From the NCBI RefSeq assembly GCF_000818395.1, contig NZ_JWJG01000028.1, positions 1,269,563 to 1,333,562 of the forward strand: a DNA stretch of 64,000 nucleotides. Direction: 5' to 3'. This document shows, one piece after another, positions 41,136-52,200 of the stretch. Each line of letters opens with the position of its first letter. The first letter of the stretch is position 1. Source of the stretch: Noviherbaspirillum autotrophicum (GTDB lineage Bacteria; Pseudomonadota; Gammaproteobacteria; Burkholderiales; Burkholderiaceae_D). Below the pieces are notes generated by a model. That model saw nothing but the letters and a program-made list of their open reading frames with translations. It did not search any database and had not been told where the DNA came from. The position numbers were made by a program, and so were the translations under genes.

Positions 41136-41945
41136 TCATAACTTCCGATGCTTTAACGCCGGCAAACTTTCTCGCACGCCGTGCAAATGACGCGGCTCGA
41201 TATCGCCCATGACCAGGCCCTCCCCTTCGGGTAGCACATCCCTTACTTCGCCCCACGGATCGACCAGCATGCTGTGGCCCCAGGTACGGCGGCCGTTTTG
41301 ATGCTTGCCGCCCTGGGCTGCCGCAAGCACATAGCATTGGTTCTCGATTGCGCGCGCGCGCAGCAGGATTTCCCAATGCGCCTTGCCCGTCGTGTAAGTG
41401 AATGCCGCCGGCATGACGATCAGGGCGCACTCGCCCATGGCGCGATACAGTTCCGGGAAGCGCAGGTCGTAGCAGACGGACAGGCCGACCCTGCCGAACG
41501 GCGCTTCGAAGGTAGATACTTCCGCGCCGTGCACGATGGTGCGCGCCTCGTCATACGACTCGTCGCCCTTGGCGAAGCTGAACAGGTGAATTTTGTCGTA
41601 GCGCGACACGCGCTGGCCGGCCGGATCGTACACCAGCGTGGTATTCAAGACCTTGCCGGGTTCGGCCGAGGCCAGAGGCAAAGTGCCGCCGATGAGCCAG
41701 ATGCGCTCCTGGCGCGCGATATCGGCCATGAATTGCTGGATCGGCCCGGCGCCCGGCTGCTCCGCATGCGCCACCTTGTCGGCCTCGCTCATGCCCATGA
41801 TCGGCCAGTATTCCGGCAACAAGACGAGCTGCGCGCCCTGCCGCGCCGCTTGCATGATCAGGCGGCGCGCCGCGGCAAAATTCTCCTCGACCTTGGGAGT
41901 CGACACCATCTGCACCGCAGCGACTTTCACAGGTTCCGTCACCAT
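41136..41945 (-). CDS. Nitrilase-family carbon-nitrogen hydrolase (Nit1/Nit2-like)
   Basis: A 269-residue amidase with the nitrilase triad visible: Glu in LVLLPEYWP, Lys in YDKIHLFSF and Cys in [13 protein letters not shown]. The motifs match Nit1/Nit2-type enzymes, which deaminate oxidised glutathione side products or omega-amides; the substrate here is inferred. ATG 41945 overlaps the end of yhdP, and a GTG three codons earlier (41954) overlaps it further, so translation is probably coupled. tldD follows after 127 bases. Confidence 0.9.
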   Translation of the reverse strand: MVTEPVKVAAVQMVSTPKVEENFAAARRLIMQAARQGAQLVLLPEYWPIMGMSEADKVAHAEQPGAGPIQQFMADIARQERIWLIGGTLPLASAEPGKVLNTTLVYDPAGQRVSRYDKIHLFSFAKGDESYDEARTIVHGAEVSTFEAPFGRVGLSVCYDLRFPELYRAMGECALIVMPAAFTYTTGKAHWEILLRARAIENQCYVLAAAQGGKHQNGRRTWGHSMLVDPWGEVRDVLPEGEGLVMGDIEPRHLHGVRESLPALKHRKL

Positions 41946-41946
41946 A

Positions 41947-44900
41947 TCATCCACTTCTTTCCGAATTGTTCAATGCTTCGCTGGCGGGTGCCGCAGGCTT
42001 GCGCAACAACTTGGTTACGACCGGATCCTTCCACGGCCCGGTGATCTGATATTCGAAAGTGAATGCCTTCATCAGCGGATCGCGCAGGAATAGCTGGGCG
42101 AGGAAACTGCCGACGCCGATCACCGGATTCACCGCCAGCCCATACACGACCGATGCCGTGCCTACATTAATTTCGGGAATCACTACAACATGCAGATTCT
42201 GCGCCTCTTTCGCAATGTCGGCACTACCATCAATCAAGACAGTGGCAGCGACGCCGCGCATCTTGAAGTTATCGGTCCTCGCCACGCCATGCATGATGGA
42301 TGCCGTCGCAGTGATGCCGTCGAATGCGAAGCCTTGCGAAAACACGTCGCGGAAATCCAGCGCAAGGCGGCGCGGCAGCGATTGCAGGCTGAGTACACCC
42401 AGCAGTTTCGCCGCAGCCGGATCGACCTTGAGGAACTGGCCGGACGCCATGTTCAGGGTAAGCTTTCCCATCAGACTCGGAATGTCGAGCGAAAACGGCA
42501 AGCCTTTCCAGCTGACATCCCCTTCCATCTTGCCCCTGCCTCCGCGCAGCACGTTGGCAAAGCCAAAGCGATCAAGCAAGCGGCCAGCGTCGCCGATATT
42601 AAGCGTATAGACCAGATTGGAAATATTTTCTCCGCCGCGCAGAATCCATTTTCCGGTAGCCTTGAATTCGGCGTCGGCATTGACGAGGGAAAGCTTGTTG
42701 ACGCGCCACTCGCGCCCGGCAGGGCCGCCGGCATCGCTCGCCGCCAGTTCGAGGTGGCCGAATTTCTTGCCGAACAACTCGAAATTCTCCGCAACGATAT
42801 CGACAGCCGGGATTTGCGTCGAGGTGTTTTTCCCCTCCAACAAGTCAGTCACATCCGATGCCGCCGCCTCGGGAATAATGAGCGACGCCAGGCGTGCCGT
42901 CACCTTTCCCAGCCCCTGTCCGGGCTGCGCTTCGTTCCAGGTCAGATAGCCGGATGCCTGGTCGGAGTCGATGTTGGCTTGCCAGACTCCCTTCTGGTGC
43001 GACGCGCCGACCACCACGTTATCGAGCTTCTTGTTCATCACGACCAGCTCGCCGGCCCGTGCGGCCAAGACTTCGGGCTCGATATATGGGGCAATGGATG
43101 GGCCGTCCTGCTGCTCCTTGCTCTTGTCGCTTGCCACCACCGAAGCCATTGCGCGGCGCCATGCATCAACATCGAGCGACTTCAGGCTGACATTGGCGAC
43201 CACTCCGGCGTCCGGTTGCGGCGCCGGCACGTTCACGCCGATGCCACCGCGTACCACGCGCCAATTCGCATCCTTGTCGGCCGTTTTCTGGCGCTCATAG
43301 CGGGCGACGATCGCGCTGCCTAGCGACAGCTTCATTTCGTCGCGTGCGACGCTGGAGTTACTCGAAGGCAAGCCAGTCAGCTCGAAGCGCAGCGGCATGC
43401 TTTCGCCGGCCGTCTTGCGCAAGGGCGCAGGAAAATCGAGCGCGACGCCGACCATATTCGATTCGACTGTAATGTCAGGCTGTTTGTTGCGCACGCGGAT
43501 CAGCGTACTGTAACGCGTGCTGCCGGAGATGCGCTCGGACGAGCGCTGCACGCCGTAATTCTTGCGAACGCCTTCCGCCGACAGCATGCCGTCGGCCTTG
43601 ACCACGATGTTGCCGTCACGCTGGGTACCACCGGTAATCGTTACCGGACCGCCCAGGAAATTGGCCTTGATGCCATTCAGGTTGAAGCCCTTTTCATGAA
43701 ATTCCAGCTTGCCGTTCGCGGACAGTAACGGCGGAATTATGTTTCGCAGCGTGACGTTATTGCCGGCGAATTGCAGCGTGCCCTTCACCTTCGTATCCGG
43801 CATATGCTCCAGCGGCATCTGCAGCTTCAGGTCGAGCCGTGCATTGCCGTTCGCCTTGGTTTCCTCGGTGAACTGGCCGATCCAGTCGGCCACCGGGCTG
43901 TCCTTGGTAAACTGCACGAAATTCTGTAGCGCTCCTTCGGCATTGCCGTCAATGGCCAGTTGCATGTCATGCGTCGCCAAGTCGGGGATCACGGCCTTGA
44001 CGTTCGACAAGTTCACTCCCGCCGTCTTCGCGCTATGTGCATTGATTTCCATGCGCGTGCGGTCGAATGCGATCGTTCCCCGGATGTCTTCCAGCAGCGG
44101 CCAAAATGGCGCCTTGCCATCCTTGCCGAAGTGCCCCGGCGTGTAATTGAGCTTGCCACCCTCGATGCGGCCGACCACGCTGAAATCCCCCCTGGCCCGG
44201 TCGCCGGCCGCCTGGTGCTGGAACGGGAATTGTGCGAGGTCTCCCTTGAGCCTGAACTTCAGGTCATGCACGGTGCCGCCCGCCAACGCGCCGCTTAGCC
44301 AGTCGCGCAATCCTTCCGGCGTTTGCAGCGGCAGATAGCGGCCGACATTCTGCAGTTCCAGCCCATTAAGCTTGCCCGACACGTCAATCGTGCCATTCGG
44401 TTTGCCGGATTTGCCGTTCAGCGACATCATGTGCTTGCCGGAAAATGATCCAGACAAAGATTCCTGCACGAAATCCATTTTCTGTACGTCAAGCAGGAGC
44501 TGGTCCTTGCCCTGGAAAGCCCAGGTTGCCTGCATCAGCAGCCGGTCGAACGGCATCACGGGATCGGCGAAATAGGCGGGCAACTGCAGTTTCACGCCGC
44601 TGGAGGCGAGGCTGAAACTGCCACCGCGGTCGTTGGCATCGATCTGCCCGGTCAGGTTGTCAAAACCGGGAATGGCCGGCACGGCGGCCTGCGCCGGCAT
44701 CTTGCCGCTCTTCGCTCGAGCCGGGCGCGCCGCCTGCGCATTGAGCGACAGGCCGGCGAACTGGCCCTTGACGCTGTACGAGGAAATATCGGGATAAGTG
44801 CCCTGCCACTGTGCCGAAAAATCCTTGAGAATGCCGCGCGGCGCGAAATCGGCCAGCATCTGGCGCTGCTCGACCGGCAACGGCAGCCGCTCGACGAAAC

Positions 44901-46116
44901 TGGCCAGCGTCTGCAGATCGAGCAGCCTGGCCTTGATTTCAGTCTTTTCGGGCTTGCCGCGCCGTGCCGGGGTGAAACTTTCGCTGATGGTGGTTCTGGG
45001 CAGGAACAGGCCGTCATCCGTGCGCAGCGAGAAATCGGTCAGCGAAATGGCATGGCCATTCATCCCCAGCGTCGGCTTGCCATCCGCGCGGCTCGGGTTG
45101 ATTTCCTCACGTACCGATACCCGGCCCGATACGTCGGCCAGGATCATCATCGGCAAATCGGGGCGCAGCCTGGTCGACACATTCGTCAGGCTCAGGTCGG
45201 ACGTGAAATTGGCGACCCGCGCATGATCGAAGTCCAGCCATGCGCGCACCGAGCCTTTCCCCTGCTGCATTTCGACCGGGTAGTCGAGGTACGTTTTCCA
45301 GACCGTGAGGTCGGTGTCGCGCAAATCTGCATACAGCTCGCCCTTCCACAGCGCAGGGTCGGAGATGCGGGGGGTGAAGCCCGGATGCTCGAACGCCGCA
45401 CGCACGTCGAGCGGCGCGGCGAACGCTGCCGGCGGCGTCGCCTTCAATGCGAAGCGATGGGTGCGCCAGTGGTTGCGCAGGACGAGATCGACGTTTTCTA
45501 GCAATAGCTCGGGCGCGGCGCGCTTGTAGTCGTTCCAGTGCAGCCGGCCATCGCGGATGACGATTTCGTTTTGCGACAGCACCCAGTCTGCGCCCTTGCC
45601 GTTGCCGCTCTTGCCGGTGTCGATATAGATGCCCGCCACATACAGCTTGCCGTCGGCATCGCGCCGTACATCCATGTCGGGCCGCACGATTTCCAGATGA
45701 TGCAGGCGCAAATCGCCGGCGGGAACCGTCCACCAGGACAGGGTCGCCGACACGTCCGGCAGGTGCAGGGCCGCATTGCCGAACTTGTCATGGATGACGA
45801 CATCGTGCAGCGCCAAGCGCGGCCGCAGTCCATCCCACGACGCCTCGATGTCCGCGATCGTGACCTTGTTGCCAAGCGCGCGTGTGGCCATCTGCTCCAC
45901 GTCGGGCTTGTAGCTGTCGATATTGGGAAGAACCAGGTAGCGCAGCGCCAGCACCAGCATGCAAAAAATGAAGTAGGCGGCAATACTCAGCTTGAGGAGC
46001 GCGCCCAGTGCATGGTGGGTGACGGTGTTAGCAGTTCGATAACCTTCCCGAAGTGCATGCCAGCATGTGGTTAACCGATCAGTCGTCTTGTTCGGAGTGA
46101 TTTGGTCGGTGGACAT
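41947..46116 (-). CDS. YhdP family AsmA-like protein
   Basis: A 1389-residue protein with one N-terminal membrane helix (about 40-66, LSIAAYFIFCMLVLALRYLVLP) and a very long periplasmic part made of AsmA/TIGR02099-type beta-rich repeats. E. coli YhdP, TamB and YdbH are bridge-like proteins that carry phospholipids toward the outer membrane; this role is taken from the family. The C-terminal DUF3971/AsmA_2 part is recognisable (GVARTDNFKMRGVAATVLIDGSADI, VYGLAVNPVIGVGSFLAQLFLRDPL). ATG 46116 (a TTG precedes it). Divergent from glnE with 99 bases between starts; overlaps the nitrilase gene. Confidence 0.92.
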   Translation of the reverse strand: MSTDQITPNKTTDRLTTCWHALREGYRTANTVTHHALGALLKLSIAAYFIFCMLVLALRYLVLPNIDSYKPDVEQMATRALGNKVTIADIEASWDGLRPRLALHDVVIHDKFGNAALHLPDVSATLSWWTVPAGDLRLHHLEIVRPDMDVRRDADGKLYVAGIYIDTGKSGNGKGADWVLSQNEIVIRDGRLHWNDYKRAAPELLLENVDLVLRNHWRTHRFALKATPPAAFAAPLDVRAAFEHPGFTPRISDPALWKGELYADLRDTDLTVWKTYLDYPVEMQQGKGSVRAWLDFDHARVANFTSDLSLTNVSTRLRPDLPMMILADVSGRVSVREEINPSRADGKPTLGMNGHAISLTDFSLRTDDGLFLPRTTISESFTPARRGKPEKTEIKARLLDLQTLASFVERLPLPVEQRQMLADFAPRGILKDFSAQWQGTYPDISSYSVKGQFAGLSLNAQAARPARAKSGKMPAQAAVPAIPGFDNLTGQIDANDRGGSFSLASSGVKLQLPAYFADPVMPFDRLLMQATWAFQGKDQLLLDVQKMDFVQESLSGSFSGKHMMSLNGKSGKPNGTIDVSGKLNGLELQNVGRYLPLQTPEGLRDWLSGALAGGTVHDLKFRLKGDLAQFPFQHQAAGDRARGDFSVVGRIEGGKLNYTPGHFGKDGKAPFWPLLEDIRGTIAFDRTRMEINAHSAKTAGVNLSNVKAVIPDLATHDMQLAIDGNAEGALQNFVQFTKDSPVADWIGQFTEETKANGNARLDLKLQMPLEHMPDTKVKGTLQFAGNNVTLRNIIPPLLSANGKLEFHEKGFNLNGIKANFLGGPVTITGGTQRDGNIVVKADGMLSAEGVRKNYGVQRSSERISGSTRYSTLIRVRNKQPDITVESNMVGVALDFPAPLRKTAGESMPLRFELTGLPSSNSSVARDEMKLSLGSAIVARYERQKTADKDANWRVVRGGIGVNVPAPQPDAGVVANVSLKSLDVDAWRRAMASVVASDKSKEQQDGPSIAPYIEPEVLAARAGELVVMNKKLDNVVVGASHQKGVWQANIDSDQASGYLTWNEAQPGQGLGKVTARLASLIIPEAAASDVTDLLEGKNTSTQIPAVDIVAENFELFGKKFGHLELAASDAGGPAGREWRVNKLSLVNADAEFKATGKWILRGGENISNLVYTLNIGDAGRLLDRFGFANVLRGGRGKMEGDVSWKGLPFSLDIPSLMGKLTLNMASGQFLKVDPAAAKLLGVLSLQSLPRRLALDFRDVFSQGFAFDGITATASIMHGVARTDNFKMRGVAATVLIDGSADIAKEAQNLHVVVIPEINVGTASVVYGLAVNPVIGVGSFLAQLFLRDPLMKAFTFEYQITGPWKDPVVTKLLRKPAAPASEALNNSERSG

Positions 46117-46215
46117 CAATCAGAAAGGCACCAGCGTAAAATAGTATCAAATAGTCTCAAATTGCGAACAGCCTGTTCGCATGTGTATCATCGGCGTGTC
46201 GATATTTTCCTTGTA

Positions 46216-49002
46216 ATGGGAAAGCCGGTAACGAAGCCCCCAAGCGCAGACAGCATCCTCTTAATTTTTATCCCTGATACTGTGACCCCGTCCTATTTGA
46301 CCAGTAACGTTGCCTCCCGGTTCTATTCACGATGGCTCAATGCCGACCCAGCCCGTGCAGGAATGGTAACTTCTCTTGCAGAATTATCTATTACCCCTGC
46401 GATTTTTGCTCGTCTTTTACAAAATGAAACTGCGGCCGGCATGCCGTTGCCGCGTGCCATGCGGCGGGTGCGCAATCTGGTGCTGGCGGGGCTGATCGAG
46501 CGCGACCTTTCCGGCCGCGCGGAGCTGGATGAAGTGATGGCGGCCATCAGCGGATTTGCCGATTTCGCCATCCGTACCCACCTGGCGGCGTTGATGGCGG
46601 AAATGACGCAGGCGCACGGCACGCCGATCGGCGCCGAATCGGGCAAGCCGCAGGAAATGATCGTGCTCGGCATGGGCAAGTTGGGCGGCGGCGAACTGAA
46701 CGTGTCGTCGGATATCGACCTCATCTTTGTTTACCCGGAAGATGGAGAAACCCGCACCACCACGCCGGAACAGCGCCAGTTGTCCAATCACGAATTCTTC
46801 GTGCGGCTCGGCCGCAAGCTGATCGGCGCCTTGTCCGAGATTACCGAGGATGGATTCACGTTCCGCGTCGACATGGCGCTGCGTCCCAACGGCGCATCCG
46901 GCCCGCTGGTGGCGAGCATGGCAATGGTGGAGGAATACCTGATCGTGCAGGGGCGCGAATGGGAGCGCTATGCCTGGGTCAAGGCCCGTGCGGTCACAGG
47001 ACAGCCGGAAGATATCGCGGCGCTTGACCAGATCGTGCGGCCATTCGTCTACCGGCGTTACCTGGACTTTGGCGCGATCGAGGCGTTGCGCAACATGCAT
47101 GCGCAGATCCGCGCCGAGGTGGCGCGCCAGGAAGCGCGCCACCCGGAGCGCAGCAACAACGTCAAGCTCGGGCGCGGCGGCATCCGCGAGATCGAGTTCC
47201 TGGCGCAGGTGTTCCAGCTCATCCGCGGCGGACGCGACGCGACGCTGCGCGACCGCTCCACCCGCGCCACCCTGCATACTCTGGCAGAAAAGAACCTGCT
47301 GAGCACCGCCGAGGTGGAGCAGCTGCTGCATGCCTATACCTTCCTGCGCAACCTGGAACACCGCCTGCAGTACCTGGACGACGCCCAGACCCACACCTTC
47401 CCGGTCAATCCGGAAGACCGGCTGACGGTCGCGAAGATGATGGGCTGTCAGGACATCGAGTCGCTGCTGGCGGAACTCGACATTCAGCGCAAGATCGTCG
47501 CTGCGCAATTTGATGCGATCTTCAGCGACAAGAAAAGCGCGCAGGCCGAGGGCAATGCGGGCGAAGCCGCCGCGCCCCCGATTCTGTCCGATGCGGAAAG
47601 CAGTGAGGCGATTGCTGCACGCCTGTCCGCGATCGGTTTTAACGACGCGGCAGCGGTGGCGCAACGCCTGCTGCTGACCCTGCAGTCCCCCAAGCTGCAG
47701 TCGCTGCCGGAAGCCAGCCGCGGCAAGCTGACAGCCTTGATCAATTCGGCGCTACCGCTCATCGCGGCCAGCACCACGGACCATGCGGCTACGCTCGCGC
47801 GCCTGCTCGACTTCTTCGAGGCGATCGCACGTCGCGCCGCCTACCTGGCGCTGCTGACCGAATATCCGCACACGCTCGAACGCGTGATCCGGATGATGAG
47901 CGCCAGCGACTGGGCAGCGAAATACCTGACGCGCCACCCGATCCTGCTGGACGAATTGCTGGAAGACCGCACGCTCAAGGCAGCACCAGACTGGGCCGCG
48001 TTCGCCGCCGAAGTACAGCGCCAGCTGGCGGCCCATGCGGGCGACACCGAGCATCAGATGAACGTGCTGCGCGACCTGCACCACGCCCAGCTGTTCCGCC
48101 TGCTGGCACAGGATCTGGAAGGCGATCTGACGGTCGAGCGGCTGGCCGACCACCTGTCCGCGCTGGCCGACATTCTGGTCGATGCAACCGTTAAGGCGGT
48201 CTGGCAGACGATCCACAACCGCCATGTCGAGGTGCCGAAGTTCGCGGTGATTGCATACGGCAAGCTGGGCGGCAAGGAACTCGGCTATGCATCCGACCTG
48301 GACGTAATTTTCCTGTTCGACGACGACCATCCTGAGGCGCCTGGCCTGTATGCGAAGCTGGCGCAGCGCTTCATCACCTGGATGACCAGCCATACGCCGG
48401 CCGGCATCCTGTTCGATGTCGACATCGCATTGCGTCCGGACGGCGCCAGCGGCCTTCTGGTGTCGCGCCTGTCCGCATTCGAAAAGTATCAGGCCGAATC
48501 GGCCTGGGTGTGGGAGCATCAGGCGCTCACGCGCGCGCGCTTCTGCGCGGGCGATGCGGCCATTGGCGAGCGCTTCGAGGCTATCCGCGAAGCCGTCCTG
48601 CGCCAGCCGCGCGACCCCGAAAAGCTGAAGAGCGAAGTGCTGGCGATGCGCCGGAAAATGCGCGACGCGCATCCGAACCGCTCGCAGCAGTTCGACCTGA
48701 AGCACGATGCGGGCGGCATGATCGATATTGAATTCATCGTGCAGTTCCTGGTGCTGCGCCACGCCGCCCAATATCCGCAACTGACCGCCGACATCGGCAA
48801 TATCGCCCTGCTGCGGCTCTGCGGAGAGCTTGGCTTGATCGACGCGGTGCTGGCTAACGAGGTGGCGGCGGCCTACCGCGCCTTCCGCAAGCTGCAGCAC
48901 CAGATCCGTCTGCAGGGCCACGACCGCGCGCGCGTCGAATTCGGACGGGTGGAAAACGAGGCGGCGCGGGTCAAGCGGCTGTGGTCGGCTGTCCTGGCAT
49001 GA
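46216..49002 (+). CDS. glnE: Glutamine synthetase adenylyltransferase/adenylyl-removing enzyme
   Basis: A 928-residue bifunctional enzyme that adds AMP to and removes it from GlnA under PII control. Both nucleotidyltransferase cores are intact: GMGKLGGGELNVSSDIDLIFVYPEDGE in the N-terminal removase half and AYGKLGGKELGYASDLDVIFLFDDD in the C-terminal transferase half, each followed by an RPxGASG motif. The target Tyr400 is visible in the GlnA encoded in the same window. The start is uncertain: ATG 46216 has no good Shine-Dalgarno, but the next in-frame Met is well inside. Divergent from yhdP. Confidence 0.96.
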   Translation: MGKPVTKPPSADSILLIFIPDTVTPSYLTSNVASRFYSRWLNADPARAGMVTSLAELSITPAIFARLLQNETAAGMPLPRAMRRVRNLVLAGLIERDLSGRAELDEVMAAISGFADFAIRTHLAALMAEMTQAHGTPIGAESGKPQEMIVLGMGKLGGGELNVSSDIDLIFVYPEDGETRTTTPEQRQLSNHEFFVRLGRKLIGALSEITEDGFTFRVDMALRPNGASGPLVASMAMVEEYLIVQGREWERYAWVKARAVTGQPEDIAALDQIVRPFVYRRYLDFGAIEALRNMHAQIRAEVARQEARHPERSNNVKLGRGGIREIEFLAQVFQLIRGGRDATLRDRSTRATLHTLAEKNLLSTAEVEQLLHAYTFLRNLEHRLQYLDDAQTHTFPVNPEDRLTVAKMMGCQDIESLLAELDIQRKIVAAQFDAIFSDKKSAQAEGNAGEAAAPPILSDAESSEAIAARLSAIGFNDAAAVAQRLLLTLQSPKLQSLPEASRGKLTALINSALPLIAASTTDHAATLARLLDFFEAIARRAAYLALLTEYPHTLERVIRMMSASDWAAKYLTRHPILLDELLEDRTLKAAPDWAAFAAEVQRQLAAHAGDTEHQMNVLRDLHHAQLFRLLAQDLEGDLTVERLADHLSALADILVDATVKAVWQTIHNRHVEVPKFAVIAYGKLGGKELGYASDLDVIFLFDDDHPEAPGLYAKLAQRFITWMTSHTPAGILFDVDIALRPDGASGLLVSRLSAFEKYQAESAWVWEHQALTRARFCAGDAAIGERFEAIREAVLRQPRDPEKLKSEVLAMRRKMRDAHPNRSQQFDLKHDAGGMIDIEFIVQFLVLRHAAQYPQLTADIGNIALLRLCGELGLIDAVLANEVAAAYRAFRKLQHQIRLQGHDRARVEFGRVENEAARVKRLWSAVLA

Positions 49003-49057
49003 TCGCAACCGCATGCGGCGGTCGTTGCCCTGGTAACGAAACCGAACGGAGTACGGA

Positions 49058-49252
49058 ATGAACAAGCAAAATGCGAAGGGCCAGCGCCTGGCAGCACTTT
49101 TTTTACTTGGAAACTTGCTGTTCAACTATCCATTGCTGACCCTGTTTAATCGTGCCGATATGGTAGCGGGCATCCCGCTGCTGTACCTGTACGTCTTCGG
49201 CGCCTGGGCATTGCTGATCGTCCTGCTGGCCTGCGTGGTCGAGAGGCGGTAA
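49058..49252 (+). CDS. Small two-helix membrane protein upstream of the transporter-sensor (CbrX-like position)
   Basis: A 64-residue protein with two hydrophobic helices (about 10-30 and 38-60), GGAG seven bases before its ATG and a 40-base gap to the next gene. It resembles the small DUF-type proteins that precede SLC5/CbrA-like genes; in Pseudomonas a short frame called cbrX sits in this position and is translationally coupled to cbrA. A role as a small partner of the downstream transporter domain is inferred from position only. Confidence 0.72.
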   Translation: MNKQNAKGQRLAALFLLGNLLFNYPLLTLFNRADMVAGIPLLYLYVFGAWALLIVLLACVVERR

Positions 49253-49292
49253 CGCCATGCGCAAGCCGGAACGCCAACCGGAGCAGGCGTAA

Positions 49293-52200
49293 ATGTTGCC
49301 TGGCTGGCTCATCGCGCTGGTCGCCTTCGCCTACCTCGGCGCCTTGTTCGCGATCGCCTATTGCGGCGACAAGGCTGCTGCCGGCGGGCGCAGCATCATT
49401 GCCAATCCGTACGTCTATTCGCTGTCGATGGCAGTGTATGCCTCGGCCTGGACGTTTTACGGCAGTGTCGGGCGCGCGGCCGGCAGCGGCATCGGATTTT
49501 TGCCGGTATATCTCGGCCCGACGGTGATGATCACGCTGTGGTGGATCGTGCTGCGCAAGATCATCCGCATCGCCAAGGACAACCACATTACCTCGCTCGC
49601 CGATTTTGTTTCCTCGCGCTACGGCAAGAGCGCGGCACTGGCCGGACTCGTCACCACCATCGCGACGCTGGGCATCGTCCCCTACATCTCGCTGCAGCTA
49701 AAGGCGATTTCCACCAGCTTCAACGTCCTGCTCGGATATCCGAGCATCCGCACACCGCCGCCCCAGTCCGGACCGATCATCGCCGATACCGCCTTTTATG
49801 CGGCGCTCATCCTCGGGGCGTTCACGATCCTGTTCGGAACGCGGCACCTGGATGCCTCGGAACGGCACGAGGGCATGGTAGCGGCGGTGGCTTTCGAGTC
49901 GCTGGTCAAGCTGGTTGCCTTCCTGTGCGTGGGCATCTTCGTCACCTACGGGCTGTACGACGGCTTCGGCGATCTCTTCACCAAGGCCGCGGCATTGCCC
50001 CAGGTGCTCGACGCCTTCACCATCGGCGGCCCGCGGCTCGACGTGTACCACAACTGGGCTTCGCTGTTTACGGTGGCGTTCATTTCGATGCTGGCGATCA
50101 TGTTCCTGCCACGTCAGTTTCAGGTCGCCGTGGTAGAAAATGTGGACGAGCAGCACTTGAACAAGGCGATTTGGCTGTTTCCGCTGTACCTGCTGCTGTT
50201 CAACGTTTTCGTCCTGCCAATCGCCTTCGGCGGCCTGCTGCATTTTTCGGGGCAGAGTGCCGATCCGGACACCTTCATCCTGACCCTGCCGATGAGCGCT
50301 CAGCAACCGGCGCTCGCGCTGCTGGTGTTCATCGGCGGATTTTCAGCCGCCACCGGCATGGTGATCGTTGAATGCATTGCCCTGTCGACTATGGTGTGCA
50401 ACGACCTGGTGATGCCGGTGCTGCTGCGCTTCAGGCGGCTGCGCCTGTCGGAAAGCGAGGACTTGTCCGGGCTGCTGCTTGGCATCCGGCGCATGACGAT
50501 CGTGCTCATCCTGCTGTTCGGCTATGCCTATTTCCGCCTTGCCGGCGAGGCGTATGCGCTGGTGGCGACCGGGCTGATTTCCTTTGCCGCAGTCGCCCAG
50601 TTCGCCCCGGCCGTCCTGGGCGGCATCTACTGGCGAGGCGCAACGCGTGCCGGCGCATTGGCCGGCCTGGGCGCAGGCTTCCTGGTCTGGACCTATACCC
50701 TGCTGCTGCCGGCATTCGCGCATTCCGGCTGGCTGCCGATGAGTTTCCTGGACGCAGGACCGTTCGGCATCGCGCTCCTGAAACCGCAAGAACTGTTTGG
50801 CCTGCAGGGCCTCGATGAAATCACGCATGCGATGCTGTGGAGCATGTTGGCCAACATCGGCGCTTATATCGGCGTATCCGTGACGACCGGCCAAAGCGCG
50901 CTGGAACAGACGCAGGCGGCGCTGTTCGTCGATGTGTTCAAGCACGGTCGAAATCCTGGGAACCTCAACCGGCGTACGCATGGATCGTTGCCTGAGCTGC
51001 ATGCGCTGCTGTCCCGCTTCCTGGGACCGGAGCGCGCGATCGCCACCTTTACCGGTTACGCACGGCAGCGCGGTCTGGACTGGCCGCGCGAAGCCGATGC
51101 GGAACTGGTCAATACGTCCGAAGCGCAGCTGGCTGGCGTGATCGGTGCGGCTTCCGCCCGGGCAATGATCGCATCCGTGATCGAGGAAGAGCCTTTGCAC
51201 GATAGCCTGACCGGTTTGCCGAACCGCATGCTGTTGCTGGATCGCCTCAATGACACGCTGGAGCAAGCAAAGCTCAAGGGCGATTACAACTGCGCCGTCC
51301 TGTTCCTGACGCTGGACCGCTTTCGCGTCATTACCGACAGCCTGGGGCGCGCTGCCGGCGACCAATTGCTAATCAATGTCGCACGGCGGCTGAAGGCCAG
51401 CCTACGCCTGGGCGAAACCGCAGCCCATTTGGGCGGCGACGAGTTCGCCCTCTTGCTCAACGGGATCAAGGATGCCAGCGAAGCGACCCGCTTCGCCGAG
51501 CAGCTGCAAACCGCGTTGAGTGCAGCCTATACGCTGGATGACAGCGAGGTCTATACGACGGCCAGCATCGGCATCGCCTTGAGCAACGCCGCCTATACCG
51601 TGCCGGACCACATCCTGCGCGACGCGGAAACCGCCAACCACCAGGCAGTCCTGCTTGGCGGCGCCTGCTGCGAGGTGTTCGGCGCCAACCTGCGCAAACG
51701 CGTGGTTGCGCTGCTCGACATGGAGACAAAGCTGCGCCAGGCGGCGGTCAAAGGCCGGGAATTCGAAGTGTATTACCAGCCGATCGTGGCATTCGCCAGC
51801 GGCAGGATATGCGGCTTTGAAGCGCTGGTGCGCATGCGCCGCGCCGATGGCAGCCTGATCCCGCCGAACGAGTTCATTCCACTCACGGAAGAAACCGGCC
51901 TGATCGTGCAAATCGGTCGCCACGTGCTGATGGAAGCATGCCGCCGGATGCGCGAGTGGCAACTCAAATTTCCCGACCTGCCGCCGCTGCAGATCAGCGT
52001 CAACATCGCCGACCGGCAATTCGTGCACCCGAACCTGATGCAGCAGATCGATGAAGTGCTGGACATAACCGGCCTCGGCACCGACAGCCTGAAGTTGGAA
52101 GTAACGGAAACCGTCCTCATGGAACACGCGGAAGAAGCCTCCGCCGTACTAGCCAAACTGCAAAGCAAGGGCATCAGGCTGCTGATGGACGATTTCGGCA

